Source of the DNA: Vanessa cardui
Lineage: Eukaryota > Arthropoda > Insecta > Lepidoptera > Nymphalidae
Length of the DNA: 64,000 bases
Direction: 5' to 3'
NCBI RefSeq assembly: GCF_905220365.1
Contig: NC_061138.1
Location: forward strand, 12,105,814 to 12,169,813
Shown: positions 35,151 through 46,626 of the stretch, piece by piece
Numbering within the stretch: the stretch's first letter is position 1
Layout of the letters: every line of letters begins with the position of its first letter
Program-made: the position numbers and the translations under genes
Notes under the pieces: model-generated
Seen by the model: the letters and a program-made list of their open reading frames with translations, nothing else
What the model was told of the DNA's origin: nothing
Database searches by the model: none

Positions 35151-35812
35151 AGTACCCTCTAATTTGGTAGGCTGATAGCCAAAGAACTTCTTGGTGGTAG
35201 ATGACTAACACCATTCAAAAACAAATAACCAACTCCCAACATTGGCGATGTGAGAAATATCAACCAATGCGCCACCAACATTGGCATATAAAAATTTATT
35301 GTATTTGCATAGGCTCAAATTGAAACACGAATTTTAAGTACAAACGGTTTGGTAGTAGGACATCAGATTCAATGAAAATATCAGACGATCAAAGTCCCGC
35401 TCTATCATTTAACTGTAATAAATTCAACATTGAAAAACGCATTAAAACTGTATTCAAAAGCGATCACGACGTAACAAGTTTATTATAATAAAAATAATAC
35501 AGTCTGTATGTTCACTGGAAATCAGAGTTTAATATCAGACGCTGTGCAAAAGAAACGTTTAAATGGCCGCTTTGCATGCGCAAGGCGGTTTATGAGCGAC
35601 AATCACGAATATTATTTGCTTCTAAGAAATAGCTGCGGTACGTTTTCTTCGGTACATTTGTGTATGCATTGGTTATTGGTCGTATAATGACGTATCTGAT
35701 GAGGTTACGTTCAATCCACGTGTTTTTATAATATTCCATGAATTATTAGCATTTATTTCTCGATATAGTGCCGAGTTATATTGTATTTGATTTACTTCTC
35801 TATAATTAACTG

Positions 35813-36027
35813 TGACGACCTCCGTGGTCGAGAGGTGTGTACACCGGTTTTCATGGGTACGCCACTCCGAGGTCCCGGGTTCGATTCCCGGCCGAGTCGA
35901 TGTAGATTATCATTAGTTTTCTATGTTGTCGTTACTTCTGATGTTCCATAACACAAGTGCTTTAGCTACTTAAATTGGAATCAGAGTAATGTATGTGATG
36001 TTGTCTCATATTTATTTATATTTATTA
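35813..36027 (+). mobile_element. SINE-B, full length
   Basis: GACGACCTCCGTGGTCGAG head, B box GGTTCGATTCCC, tail of TATTTAT units. It lacks a piece of the middle. 35291-35812 holds nothing except a 22-bp imperfect hairpin at 35564-35585. Confidence 0.9.
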
Positions 36028-36098
36028 TTTAATTAACTATATTTTATGTTTTCGCTAAAACTGATTGCAAATACATTAATAAATAATCACATTATGTA

Positions 36099-36235
36099 TC
36101 TTTACTAATATTATAAATACTGTTATGCTTTCACAGATAATTTGCTGAATGGAATTTGATAAAATTAGTATGAAGTCAGATTGAACTTCTAGCAAGACAT
36201 ATAAGCAGATACCTACCCTGGTAAAGTCGCGATCG
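36099..36235 (+). mobile_element. Helitron 5' fragment
   Basis: TCTTTACTAATATTATAAAT after A, then TGCTGAATGGAATTTGATAA resembling the copy at 51370. No CTAG end. Confidence 0.5.
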
Positions 36236-36653
36236 AGAGCGACACTTAGAAGCCTTCACAACAGACACAACAGTTCAATGCCTTTTACCTGCTGGACATT
36301 TTTATTTTATTTATTTATTTTTGGGAAACAATCAGTACAATGGATCAGTAATATGAAAAAACAATAAAATAACATATAAACCAATCTAGTTTCTACTTAT
36401 ATCTAAAACAAATTAGAAGGAAGTGAGGACAAGAACAGTTACAATAATAATTTAAACAATTAATTACACAGATAAAGAGATAATATTTTTTAATAATTAA
36501 AAATGTATAATTTTTAAATATTTTTATTTATTAAAAATATTATTTTTTGAATATATAAGACCAAATTAATAATCATTTATTTTACAATTGAATATCTGTA
36601 GTACCAAATTTATTATTACACGTGTTACACGACCGATAAAATATTTTGGGCAT

Positions 36654-36810
36654 ATTTACTTGGTGGTAGGGCTTTGTGTAAGCCCGCCTAGATAGGTACC
36701 ACCCACTCATCAGATATTCTACCACTAAACAACAGTGCGTAGTATTGTTGTGTTCCGGTTTGAAGGGTGAGTGAACCAGTGTAACTACAGGCACTAGTCA
36801 AGACATCTTT
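36654..36810 (+). repeat. Repeat C 5' half
   Basis: TTGGTGGTAGGGCTTTGTGT through GTAACTACAGGCACTAG. It is cut off at the SINE-A that starts at 36811. Confidence 0.85.
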
Positions 36811-37102
36811 GAGTCGAGATAGCCCAGTGGTTAGAACGCGTGCATCTTAACCCAGTTCGAACCCAGGCAAGCACCGCTGATTCATGTGCTTAATTTGTCT
36901 TTATAATTCATTTCGTGCTCAGCGGTGAAGGAAAACATCATGAGGAAACCTGCATTTGACAAATTTCATAGAAATTCTGCCACATGTGTATTCCACCAAC
37001 CCGCATTGGAACGGCGTGGTGGAATATGTTCCAAAACTTCTCCTCAAAGGGAGAGGAGGCCTTTAGCCCAGCAGTAGATATTTACAGGCTGTTGTTGTTG
37101 TT
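36811..37102 (+). mobile_element. SINE-A, TTG-tail subfamily
   Basis: Head GAGTCGAGATAGCCCAGTGG, B box GTTCGAACCC, then GCTCAGCGGTGAAGG and GGCCTTTAGCCCAGCAG, ending in GTTGTTGTTGTTG. Confidence 0.9.
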
Positions 37103-37343
37103 GTATGTCAATCTTTTCTTTTACTTAGTTCTTATTATATGTAAACAGTGTTAGTGAATTAAATTACATCGTCTAAACGATTCTACTCACAATTATGCCT
37201 TAAGATAAATTAACTCGACCATGGCCGCAGAAACTTATGTCGTTGGAATCGTACCCTCTTATTAGGGCGGTCCTCACCGGCAGCGTTCGCCTGTAATGTT
37301 CCAAGGATCCGATTTTAAGCGTTACGTTACACTGCCTTATAGT

Positions 37344-37906
37344 ACGGCACAACTTAGATGTAGCCTCGGCAATGCAATTAAACCGATTACTGCCGATTTA
37401 TACAACAAATAGAAATAGCTCCGTATCGCTCCATTAGACGCTATTCGTCGCTATAGATTATCGCGTCATTTCAACTCGAGAAAGCAAGTGCATGTATCGA
37501 CGTGTCGTATTGATGAATATAATTAGGTCATACAAGTTTTCACATCTATACATATAATAAAACTGGAGTGTCTGTTTGTAATATTAAAATAGTCCTTTTT
37601 TATTCAATGCATATGTATACACGGTACATATACCAGGATAACATTTTTTTACATTTTTTTGTCTGTCTGTTTGTTCCGGCTTATCTCTGTAACGGCTGGA
37701 CTGATTTTGACGAAACTTTCACTGACAGATAACTGATATAGTAAGGGGTTACTTAGGCTACAATATTTTTTTTTGTTAAATTCAAATGCGTACAAGGTCG
37801 CTGACACAGCTAGTAAGAAATAAAAATTGATAATTTGAGATAGCGTACTTAATTCGGATGTGATCGCTTTTATGAATATTGGAGATGCTACATCTAAGTT
37901 GTTTCA
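37344..37906 (-). mobile_element. MITE with ACAACTTAGATG termini, copy 2
   Basis: Termini ACAACTTAGATGTAGCC and GCTACATCTAAGTTGT are inverted repeats. The halves 37344-37544 and 37814-37906 match the element at 7083 in reverse. They are separated exactly by a Helitron (37545-37813). Confidence 0.8.
37545..37813 (+). mobile_element. Helitron inside a MITE
   Basis: It starts TCTATACATATAATAAAACT after A37544 and ends CTGACACAGCTAG before T37814. Removing it restores the MITE. Confidence 0.85.
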
Positions 37907-38134
37907 TCCTATACTTAAGGACGAGCGCCTGTGACGTCACAATCTACGATTCAATATTGAGGACTCGCCTGCAGTTGATTTTACACTGTAATGCTCAATT
38001 CTTGTAATGTTACAAATTGTATTATTACATTCTCGCTTATGTTATGAAACTGAACTGCTATAATAAAGCCGATATAAGCATCTGAGGCCAGTCAGATATG
38101 AGGACATCTGAAAATAGTGGGGTTAGATAAAAAA

Positions 38135-38365
38135 CCATTACACAGTATAAAACAAAGTCGCTTACCGCTGTCTACACCTACGTATGCTTAGATCTTTATA
38201 ATTGTGCAACGGATATGCTATTTTTTAATAAATAGAGTGATTTGAGAGGAAGGTTTTTGTGTGTAACATGTGGAAAATAGAGCAATGAAATACTAGTAAT
38301 TGAGACATTATCTACTATATTTAGTATCAGCAATACACCCGTGCGAAGCTCGGTCGGGACTCTAG
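38135..38365 (+). mobile_element. Non-autonomous Helitron
   Basis: CCATTACACAGTATAAAACA at the start (CC in place of TC); CACCCGTGCGAAGCTCGGTC then GGGACTCTAG before T at the end. 38366-38984 holds nothing recognisable. Confidence 0.75.
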
Positions 38366-38984
38366 TTAAATATATCAAAATAAAATCAGTAGGTATTTTC
38401 CGCTATTCATTACAAACATTCAAATTTTATATAACGTTAGTGAATATTGTGTCTTATAGTTTAAAATAGTTACTGTAAAAGAGTAAGCGACAATCATTGT
38501 GCGGACACGTGGCGGAAAGGTAAACTAATAACACATAGTTTTCGACTTCGCAAAGTTAATACAACCGTCCTCGTGTACGGTATTCGTTTCTGTTAAATTT
38601 AGAAAAATTTAAATCGGAACGCATTCGTTAGTTTTATTTTTATTTTACTACCGCGAGGTGGCGGTGTTGCTTTTGTAGAACTTCTTACCAGTTACCGTTA
38701 ATGTGCATCGATTTTAAATAAAAGATTTATTATCTAGAAAACATTTTATTGTGAATCCTAACCTACAATCCTAACAGTTTCTCTAAGATTCCACAGTTAA
38801 TTTTAACGTGGCCTACTAAAAAAAAAGGCATTCAAAACATTGATAAACGAAGCATAGTAATGAATACAAGATTATATCAAATATAAAAAAAATATATAAA
38901 AAAGCGTGAACATACTAATTATTGACTTCCACACAAGATAATGTATAAAAAAATTATGTACTGACATACTCTTTAATTAAAAAT

Positions 38985-39050
38985 CGTGGAAATCAGTACT
39001 CAGAAGTCACTACTGAGTTTCTTGCCAGTTCTTCCAGTTCTACTTTCCGA
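38985..39050 (+). repeat. LINE-D 3' UTR fragment
   Basis: CACTACTGAGTTTCTTGCCA and CTACTTTCCGAACC, directly followed by a SINE-A. Confidence 0.55.
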
Positions 39051-39054
39051 ACCA

Positions 39055-39308
39055 TTGGGTTCAAACCCAGGCAAGCTTCACTGAATATTAATGTGTGTGT
39101 GTGTAAACAATAACTCATCTCGTGCTCGGCGGTGAAGAAAAAATAGAAAAACGTCGTGAGAAAACCTGCATATGTCTAATTTCATGGAAATTCTGCCACA
39201 TGTGTATTCCACCAAGCCACATTGCAACAGCGCGGTGGAATATGTTTCTTACAGGGAGAGGAGCCCTTAGCCCAGGAGTGGGAAAATTACAGGCTGTTGT
39301 TGTTGTAA
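39055..39308 (+). mobile_element. SINE-A lacking its head
   Basis: Begins at the B box GGGTTCAAACCCAGGCAAGC, carries an internal GT run, and ends ACAGGCTGTTGTTGTTG. Confidence 0.85.
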
Positions 39309-39349
39309 CATACATACATAAATGTATTTAACTATCACGACTGTATTTT

Positions 39350-39515
39350 TCAATGTTGGAAAAGAGTAACAACTAATTTTCTTTCCGGTTCTTCTTGGCA
39401 GAATCTATATTCCGAACCAGCGGTAGCTGCACTTAATATAGTTGTTAAATGGCGGTTCAAAAGTGCTTGTGAAAGCCTACTTGGATAAAATTTATATGTA
39501 TTGATTTTGATTTTT
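39350..39515 (+). repeat. LINE-D tail copy
   Basis: GTTGGAAAAGAGTAACAACT through GCTTGTGAAAGCCTACTTGG to a TTGATTTTGATTTTTTT tail. 39516-40254 is unassigned. Confidence 0.8.
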
Positions 39516-40254
39516 TTGAGTAAAATATTCGCGTAAAACTCTGACGAAAATCTAGTTGGAATTATCATGATGTATTATGTTGTATGATTACGCCTTAATA
39601 TATGTTTTATGACACAATTGTCCTTGTACAACCATCATTAGGGCGTAGAACCTTCAATGTTGAATTGCCCTTCGTTTTTTTAGAAAATGTGAACGTTGAA
39701 TAATACTTCTTGAGGATTATTATAATAATGTGCCTTTGTATTGGATCTGATTAAGTTTTTCATTTCACTCCATATCATGATTCGCTGAACTCGGTCACAA
39801 AAAAGGTCTTTTAATTACGTTCTGTGTAATGAAATTTAATGAAATAACAAGGCAATAAGGTTGGCTTATTAAATGGTTTTTGTAACAGATTAATTATGAA
39901 ATTAAATGTGATCATGGATAAATACAATGTATATGTAACGTTTATTTTATTATGAAAGTGAGAAAGACACAAATGTTTATTTAGGACAAGACGCTATTAG
40001 AAAAAGTTTTTGTACTTTTTAATTATACAAAAAAAGCAACAAAAAAGGAAGAAAATGTATAGTATTCGTCTCCTAAACAGATGTATCATTCATCTTTCAG
40101 GTTGAATTCCAAAAACCCTTATTTTCAATGGTACCCAACGTATTTATAACGGGAAGTGACAATCTATGATTACTACAATATACAAAAGACATATTTAATA
40201 CCTTAACATAAAATAACAATATCATATTTATACATTAAATATATATAAATGATG

Positions 40255-40530
40255 AGTTGAGATGGCCCAGTGGTTAGAACGAGTGCATCTAAACCGATGA
40301 TTGTGAGTTCAAACCCAGGCAAGAACCACTATGTATATGTGCTTAATTTGTGTTTATAACTCATCTCGTGCTCGGCGGTAAAGGAACACATCGTGAGGAA
40401 GCCTGCATGTGTCTAATTTCATCGAAATTCTGCCACATGTGCATTCCACCAACCCGCATTGGAACAGCGTGTTGGAATATGTTCCAAACCCTCTCCTCAA
40501 TAGGATACGGACTGTTACTTTACTTTACTT
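40255..40530 (+). mobile_element. SINE-A, CTTTA-tail subfamily
   Basis: Head GAGATGGCCCAGTGGTTAG, diagnostic GCTCGGCGGTAAAGG and TGTCTAATTTCATCG, small deletion before the end, tail CTTTACTTTACTT. Confidence 0.9.
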
Positions 40531-40924
40531 GAAATATAAAATAGAAATAAATCAAAATATACTTTACAAATTTGACTACAGCAATACAGACAATCTTAAT
40601 GTAATAAAATTAAATGACGGTGTTGTGGCTTAGTTATGAGAAACCAACAGCAGTGCGACTTTCATATATATTTTATAAGTATAGAGTAGAAATAATAATC
40701 ATAGGTTCCAGAAGGATTATTAATTAAATAATGTTATACATATTACAAGAAGGCGTTCCTACGAGACGACATTCATGGAACCATTGTCTTGCTACTTAGC
40801 AGTACTTAGTATCACGAGGTTCTGAATGGCGAATAAAAGGGAACAAGACAGATACTTATGTTACAATAAATCATTGTAAACATCGTTTACTATCCGTAAG
40901 CAAACCTTTTTAATACTTCAAACA

Positions 40925-41025
40925 AAAAAAAATCAAAATCGGTTTACCCAATGAAAAATTATGAGGTGACAAATATATAAAAATACAGACGAATTGATAA
41001 CCTCCTTTTTGAAGTCGGTTAAAAA
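40925..41025 (-). repeat. Interspersed repeat fragment (AAGTCGG type)
   Basis: AATACAGACGAATTGATAAC and CTCCTTTTTGAAGTCGGTTA are shared with the Helitron at 50319. Confidence 0.55.
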
Positions 41026-41319
41026 GTATTTCGTATCTCTCGTACGCAACGAGCGGAAATGATTAAATGAGCTTTAATGAAACTTGATAAAGTAATAAAT
41101 TATACGCTAAGTCAGATATCGTACTTTTTATTCCAGGAAATGCAAGGTTTTCAGTTTATTTATGATAAAGGTAGGCGACCGAATGGGATATGGTGGTAAG
41201 TTGTCACCAACGTCAGACAATTAATTGGTGCTAAGAAATATTAACAATTCCTTACATGGCCAATGCACCACCAACCTTGGGAACGAAGATGTTAGATCAC
41301 CTCAATCATCCCTCAAATT

Positions 41320-41656
41320 GGAGTACATACTTTAAAACAAAGTCACTTATCGCCGTCTTTCCCTATGTATGCTTAGATCTTTAAAATTACGCAACGGATT
41401 TTGATGCGTTTTTTTTAGTAGATAGAATCATTAGAAAGGAAAGTTTTTGTATTATACATGGACATTTAGTAAAGAAATACTGATAATTTTAAAAGTTTCT
41501 GATGTGATGTCTTAAATAAATATTTTTGTTGCAACTAATGTAGTTGTAGCAAACTATGTATTATCTAATGTTTGAAAAGCTGTGCACATTGTAAGGCTTT
41601 CTGTAGCATTTTTAGTATCTGCATTATACCCGTGTGAAGCCAGGGCGGGTCGCTAG
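41320..41656 (+). mobile_element. Helitron within repeat C
   Basis: ACTTTAAAACAAAGTCACTT near the start; the end CCCGTGTGAAGCCAGGGCGG then GTCGCTAG precedes T41657. The exact 5' base is uncertain. Confidence 0.7.
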
Positions 41657-41657
41657 T

Positions 41658-42265
41658 ACAACAACAACAACAACAGCCTGTAAATCTCCCACGGCTGCGC
41701 TAAGGCCTCCTTTACTTCTTAAGGAGAAAGTTCGGAACATATTCCACAACGCTGTTCCAATGCGGGTGTGTGAAATATCAATGTGGCAGAATTTCTATGA
41801 AGTTAGGCACATGCAGGTTTCCTCAGGACGTTTTCTTTACAGCTGAGCTAGAGACAAATTATAATAATAATAATAATAAAACTTTTTATTTGAGGACTAG
41901 CCCATATAGTGTTAGTAAAACATTTTTTTTAACTTTACAAATTTTAAAATACAATACAATAATAAAAAAATACATTTTTTTAGATAATAATATTCATCAA
42001 TAATAATTTTGAAATTTAATTTGTTTCAATATTTTTTTAACATTATATTAATTTTTAATCAAGCATTTATTTAATTTTAAACAAAAAACCATAAATAAAA
42101 ATATCAAAATAAAAACCAAGCAATTAATTACAACAATTCTTAAAACTACATACACTAAACTTAATTATAAACACAAATTAAGCACATGAATATTCAGTGG
42201 TGCTCGTCTGGGTTTGAACCCGCAATCATCGGTTAAGATGTACGCGTTCTAGCCACTTGGCCATT
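41658..42265 (-). mobile_element. SINE-A split by an insertion
   Basis: CAA-unit tail next to the Helitron end, body to GAGACAAATTA at about 41861, then resuming at 42163 with AATTATAAACACAAATTAAG and finishing at the head CACTTGGCCATTTT. Confidence 0.85.
41865..42162 (-). mobile_element. 298-bp LINE-like insertion, TAA-repeat end
   Basis: It is bounded by AATTATAA at 41857-41864 and 42163-42170. It begins with TAA units, which on the minus strand would be a 3' TTA-repeat tail as in I-like LINEs. The remainder is AT-rich and non-coding. Class is inferred. Confidence 0.6.
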
Positions 42266-42611
42266 TTATTACCAGTATTAATGATTGGCTCTTGAATATC
42301 TAATGTTAAGATGATCATTGATGACATCTACCGAGAAGAGTTTGCACTAACCCTAAGTAGAAGTTTCTAGTGGACTATGTTTTTTCGTTTGCAGAATACC
42401 GCAAATGTGATACTACTTCATAACAATCTCATGTATGCTCATTAAAATACTCGTTATATACATATATTCAATCGTGAGCTCCGCATTAGGAGTATGTTGT
42501 TAGTTTTAAGTATGCTTACAAATAACACTTGCATGCTTACTCTGTGGAGATCTCGTAATAAATAACAAAGATTAAAAAGAAATTATCTTTTCTTATATTA
42601 AAAGGAATGAT

Positions 42612-43105
42612 GACGACCTCCGTGGTCGAGTAGTGTGTACACAGGTTTTCATGCCGAGTCGATGTAGAAAAATTTTTATATTGTAATGGGTCTGGGTGAT
42701 TGTGGTACCGTCGGTACTTCTAATTTTCCATAACACAAGTACTTTATCTACTTACATTGGGATCAGAGTACTTTACTTGGTGGTAGGGCTTTGTGCAAGC
42801 CCGTCTGGGTAGGTACCATCCACTCATCAGTTATTCTATCGCCAAATATTGTTAAATAATTTAAATATTGTTGTGTTCCGGTCTGAAGGGTGAGTGGGCC
42901 AGTGTAACTATAGGCACAAGGGACATAACATCTTAGTGCCCAAGGTTGGTGGCACATTAACGATGTAAGGAATAGTTAATATTTCTTACAGCGTCATTGT
43001 CGATGGGCGATGGTGACCACTTACTATCAGGTGGCCCATATGCTCGTCCGCCAAACTATATCATAAAAAAATGTATCTCATGTTGTCCAATATAATAAGG
43101 AAGGT
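42612..43105 (+). mobile_element. SINE-B interrupted by repeat C
   Basis: SINE-B sequence (GACGACCTCCGTGGTCGAG ... CATTGGGATCAGAGTA) stops at 42770 and resumes at about 43071 with ATGTATCTCATGTTGTCCAA. A 12-residue-equivalent part of the head, including the B box, is deleted. Confidence 0.8.
42771..43070 (+). repeat. Repeat C, full length, inside SINE-B
   Basis: CTTTACTTGGTGGTAGGGCT to CTCGTCCGCCAAACTATATC and CATAAAAAA. Because it lies inside a known SINE, this copy defines the repeat's ends: about 300 bp with an A-rich 3' end, suggesting retroposition. Confidence 0.9.
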
Positions 43106-43240
43106 CTTGAGCACGAACGTGAAGAGATACAGAGAACGAGACCAAAGAAACGATGGATGGATTGTGTGAACGTTATGGCTGGAAAAAATGTTACTTTTAG
43201 ACGTCAGACAGACAATTATGGAAGAATAAAATTGGGATGA
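43083..43240 (+). pseudogene. RTE-like LINE ORF remnant
   Basis: A plus-strand frame reads RTRPKKRWMDCVNVMAGKNV, then a short tail and TGA near 43240. GRPKKRW-DCV is the pattern I know from the 3' part of RTE-type reverse transcriptase ORFs. Only this short piece is present. 43241-43989 holds nothing recognisable. Confidence 0.6.
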
Positions 43241-43989
43241 GGGTAGAATTATGATGAATATTATAAGGAAGTAAAACTTGTTTGTATGGAGGAGGTAATT
43301 TGTGAAAGTTATGATCTATTAAAAAAAGGTTTGTCGGTTTTTAATTAGAATTATATTGTTACATAATTTTCTGTATAAATAAATTACACCGCGTAAAACC
43401 TACGTTGCTAGTTTTGTATGTGTAAAACATGCATTAAAGAGTCATTAGCTTGTGTCATTAATTACATCAAATTAACAAACAAAAATACAGATATTTGTTT
43501 TTTTATGGTACAATCATAGTTTTGCAATTTATATAAAAACTATAAAAAAAACAAAGTTTTATTTTATTAGTTACAATATTTTCCAGTTATATACTTTTTA
43601 AAATATTTGTATTAAACCCAAATTTGGTTTGAACGGAGTCGGTGGTACCCAAACATAAGCTTTTGCAAAGACCACTTTTGTTTAAAAACAATTCGTCTCA
43701 CTAAAAATATTTATTCTTGTAGGAAAATGAAAACGGGAGAAATATATATCATTTTGGTTCGAACCGAAGTATCGATAATTCCACGAAAAATTGGTCAAAT
43801 CTTTTAATCTCCGCTGGACAGAATAACGAGTACGAACAAAGAAATATTTAAATTTGGAACGACGATAAATTACAAACGTTATTTGCTTTTAACTTTGGCA
43901 ATTTATCAATTTTAATCTCATGTTAGTATGGAGTTAGTATATGACAATATTCAGCCAGGATTAAAAAAACAATTGTATTAAAACCTTTG

Positions 43990-44120
43990 TTTTTAATTTC
44001 CAAAAAAAATAGTTCCTTGTCGGTTTTTGGTAGAATCTACATTCCAAATTTAATATAATCTTGTAATATTATTCAAAAGCTTGTAAGAGGCAATTTAAAT
44101 AAAGTATACTTAGATTTTGT
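43990..44120 (+). repeat. LINE-D tail, diverged
   Basis: CCTTGTCGGTTTTTGGTAGA, then AAAAGCTTGTAAGAGGCAAT and TAAATAAAGTATACTTAG. Confidence 0.6.
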
Positions 44121-44202
44121 TATAAATACAGCTTATGACGCGATAATGGTGTCGCTTTTGAGAGTATTATTTTCAAACATAAATTGGCTTAAATGAAGTC
44201 TG

Positions 44203-44470
44203 CTTAGGTACCACCCACTCATAAATTATTCTACCGTCTTCTTAGTCCAAGGTCTTTTGTATGAAATAGGTAGGCAGGTTGGCAAATAGGCCATCTAATG
44301 GCAAGTAGTCATCAACGCCCTAAACACCAACCCTGAATCTACCTAGAACCAATATATTATGTTCATTGTGCCTTTTGTTACATTGGAATAGATACTCCTG
44401 GAACACAAGATTAAGTATTCCTACTTGGCTGTTGAATATATCAGTGGTACCTACCCAGACTGACTATGAA
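44203..44470 (-). repeat. Repeat C fragments
   Basis: A short plus-oriented piece (TAGGTACCACCCACTCATAA) is followed by a diverged minus-oriented copy at 44270-44470 (ATAGGCCATCTAATGGCAAG, GGTACCTACCCAGACTGAC). Confidence 0.55.
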
Positions 44471-44672
44471 TAATATTACCTACTTAGTTGCTTTTTGGTT
44501 CTGACTGAATCCATAGTCCGATCCATAATATTACCAATCTTTTAAAACGAAGATACAAAATTACATGTAATCCTATAATCCATAAAATGGTAAATGCAAT
44601 GTCTGTATACAAACAACTTTTTAGTTTTTCGATTGAAAAAAAAATATACGTGATATAAACACAACATTTTCC

Positions 44673-45083
44673 TTACAAAACTCCCAAATCAATAAACTCA
44701 TCAACAATTCCTTGCATTCTATCGTAAAATCTGTCATCGACTTGTATTTTCATCTCCAACAATTCATCCTTGCTTAAATCTGGTATATCATCAGTAATGA
44801 AGAACATTTGTAACATATACAGCGTATACATTAAGGCATAGTCTAAGCTATGCTTAAAGCATTCCTCAAATTCATCTCTCGGGCACACTGTAGATACATC
44901 AATAGCAAAGTAGTTAAGGAACCTCGTTAACGTCTCGTAGTATAGATCTTTAAGATGATATAAGTGTTGTTTTCTGAAGTCACGATCGCTGGCCGCGTAT
45001 ATGAAGTATATGAGGTCAATGACCGGACAGCCGAAGTATATTTGCTGGAAGTCGATTGGTATTGCTTCTGTTATTTTTCCGTC
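44673..45083 (-). CDS. EcKL / CHK-like kinase, exon 2 (C-terminal 136 aa)
   Basis: This exon continues the kinase-like protein of exon 1 in phase 0. The acceptor CCTTCACAG ends at 45084, and the first codons read DGKITEAIPIDFQQIYFG. IDFQ carries the Asp (residue 282 of the joined protein) equivalent to the metal-binding Asp of kinase DFG motifs. CPVIDLIYFIYAASDRDFRK is the conserved helix that follows in the EcKL family. The remainder is helical (LYYETLTRFLNYF; SKDELLEMKI) and ends GVL-stop, giving about 407 residues in total, normal for the family. No AATAAA was found close downstream. The joined frame has no stop or frameshift, so the gene is probably functional. Confidence 0.9.
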   Translation of the reverse strand, partial: DGKITEAIPIDFQQIYFGCPVIDLIYFIYAASDRDFRKQHLYHLKDLYYETLTRFLNYFAIDVSTVCPRDEFEECFKHSLDYALMYTLYMLQMFFITDDIPDLSKDELLEMKIQVDDRFYDRMQGIVDEFIDLGVL

Positions 45084-45275
45084 CTGTGAAGGAAAATTGT
45101 TTTATTAATATTGACTCTGTAATATTTGTGAGGTTATGACTGATCTAGGTTGGAATCAGTTAGTGGAGAAATCTTGATGCTATATTTCATATGAGTTTTC
45201 TAAAAGATGACGAACAGTCATAAAAATATATTTACATTTATTATAAGTCGCGTAACTATGTTTTTAGTAGATGGT

Positions 45276-45521
45276 AGTACTTTTCGCCCAGGTGGGGGTA
45301 TGTACCCATTCATCAGATATTCTACCGCCAAACATTATTACTTAGTATTTTTGCGTTTCGGTTTTAATGCTCATAAGGGACATAACATCTTAGTACCAAA
45401 GGTGGGTGGCGTATTGGCGATATAAGGAATGGATAATAATTCTTAGAACGCCATTGTCCTGATGATAAGAGGTGACCATTTCCCATCAGGTAGTCAATTT
45501 GCGCTTCCTATATCATAAATT
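45276..45521 (+). repeat. Repeat C in the EcKL intron
   Basis: TCATCAGATATTCTACCGCC, AAGGGACATAACATCTTAGT and GACCATTTCCCATCAGGTAG in order, ending near CTATATCATAAA. Confidence 0.8.
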
Positions 45522-45904
45522 CTACTACCCATTGAAAACTTGTCATATATTTAAGCGTTACTAATGAGTGAAAAACTCAGATGTAAATAAAATAAAAATT
45601 CGTAAGATTGAAATATTCCCGCGTTAATTGAAGTCGTAATGAAGTTTGAATCGTGAAAATTTCCACTTCAAAGATTAACCGCTAAAGTTAAAATTTACAA
45701 GCAGTTAAACTGTTTAAATAAAAACATCCACATTACAGTGTGTTAGAATTAAAAAAAATACAGCATGCATCTCACACATGGCAGAATTTAATTTTTTGAG
45801 GTTTACATGTTTAAAATGTTGCTCACCGCGTTGGAAGGTATTCACTTAAAACACTTATTTTATGAAAATTTTCGTATTCGATGATTATAAATGTAGAAAA
45901 TTTG

Positions 45905-46040
45905 ACTGATGATTACGGGCTCAAATTCAGGTAACACCGTATTTTTATATGCTTAATTTGTGTTTGTAAATGTAGTTCAATGGTGTCTAATTTCAATGAA
46001 ATTCTGCTAGATGTGTATCTATCAACTTGCATTTGATCAT
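45905..46040 (+). mobile_element. Decayed SINE-A
   Basis: GATGATTACGGGCTCAAATT (mutated B box), TATGCTTAATTTGTGTTTGT and TCTAATTTCAATGAAATTCT. Confidence 0.55.
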
Positions 46041-46417
46041 ATGCCAGTCAGCCTGCATACTTGAAATGAAAAATTCAGTAACTCATTGTGGTTTGATGGA
46101 ATGAACATGTGATAATAAAATAATATAAACGCGACATCAGAGTCGCTTAGGTTGTACTCTGATCGAGCGCGGAGCAGGGCCCGCTGGATTTTAGTAAATA
46201 GAATTAAAAGAATTACTTATTATAAATTATGTACATCAATCTAAGGGCCATGTCTTTTAAGAAAACGACTAGCTTGAAGTCCAACCAAGATCTGCTGATA
46301 TTTAGTAAAAATATAAAACGCCAGAATGTATAAAAGTAAAAATAATAAAGGCACTGGCATCTGAGCCCGTGGATATTGTAATTTAAGTAAATATAAAAAA
46401 CATGAGATAATAAATTG

Positions 46418-46626
46418 ACGACCTCCGTACACCCGTGACGGTGTGTACACCCGTTTTCATGAGTACGCCACTCCGAGGTCCCGGGTTCGATTCCCGGCCG
46501 AGTCGATGTAGCTTACCATTAGTTTTCTAGGCTGACTTGGGTCTGGGTGTTAGTGGGGCCGTCGTTACTTCTGATTTCCATAACACAAGTGCTTTAGCTA
46601 CTTACATTGGGATCGGAGTAATGTAT
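46418..46626 (+). mobile_element. SINE-B
   Basis: GACGACCTCCG, then a small head rearrangement, the intact B box GGTTCGATTCC, and the body to GGGATCGGAGTAATGTATGA. Confidence 0.9.

Larger units (their letters stand above)
41165..42355 (-). repeat. Repeat C interrupted by three nested insertions
   Basis: Repeat C (minus) occupies 41165-41318 (GCACCACCAACCTTGGGAAC) and 42266-42355 (TCTTGAATATCTAATG, GAGTTTGCACTAACCCTAAG). Between lie a Helitron, a SINE-A and a short LINE-like insertion within the SINE. Confidence 0.65.

Noticed and set aside
35813..35900. tRNA-like sequences with perfect B boxes (SINE-B heads, also 34917, 46418, 56838 and 61167)
   Set aside because: Each is joined to the same SINE body and does not fold as a complete cloverleaf by inspection, so these are SINE heads rather than tRNA genes.
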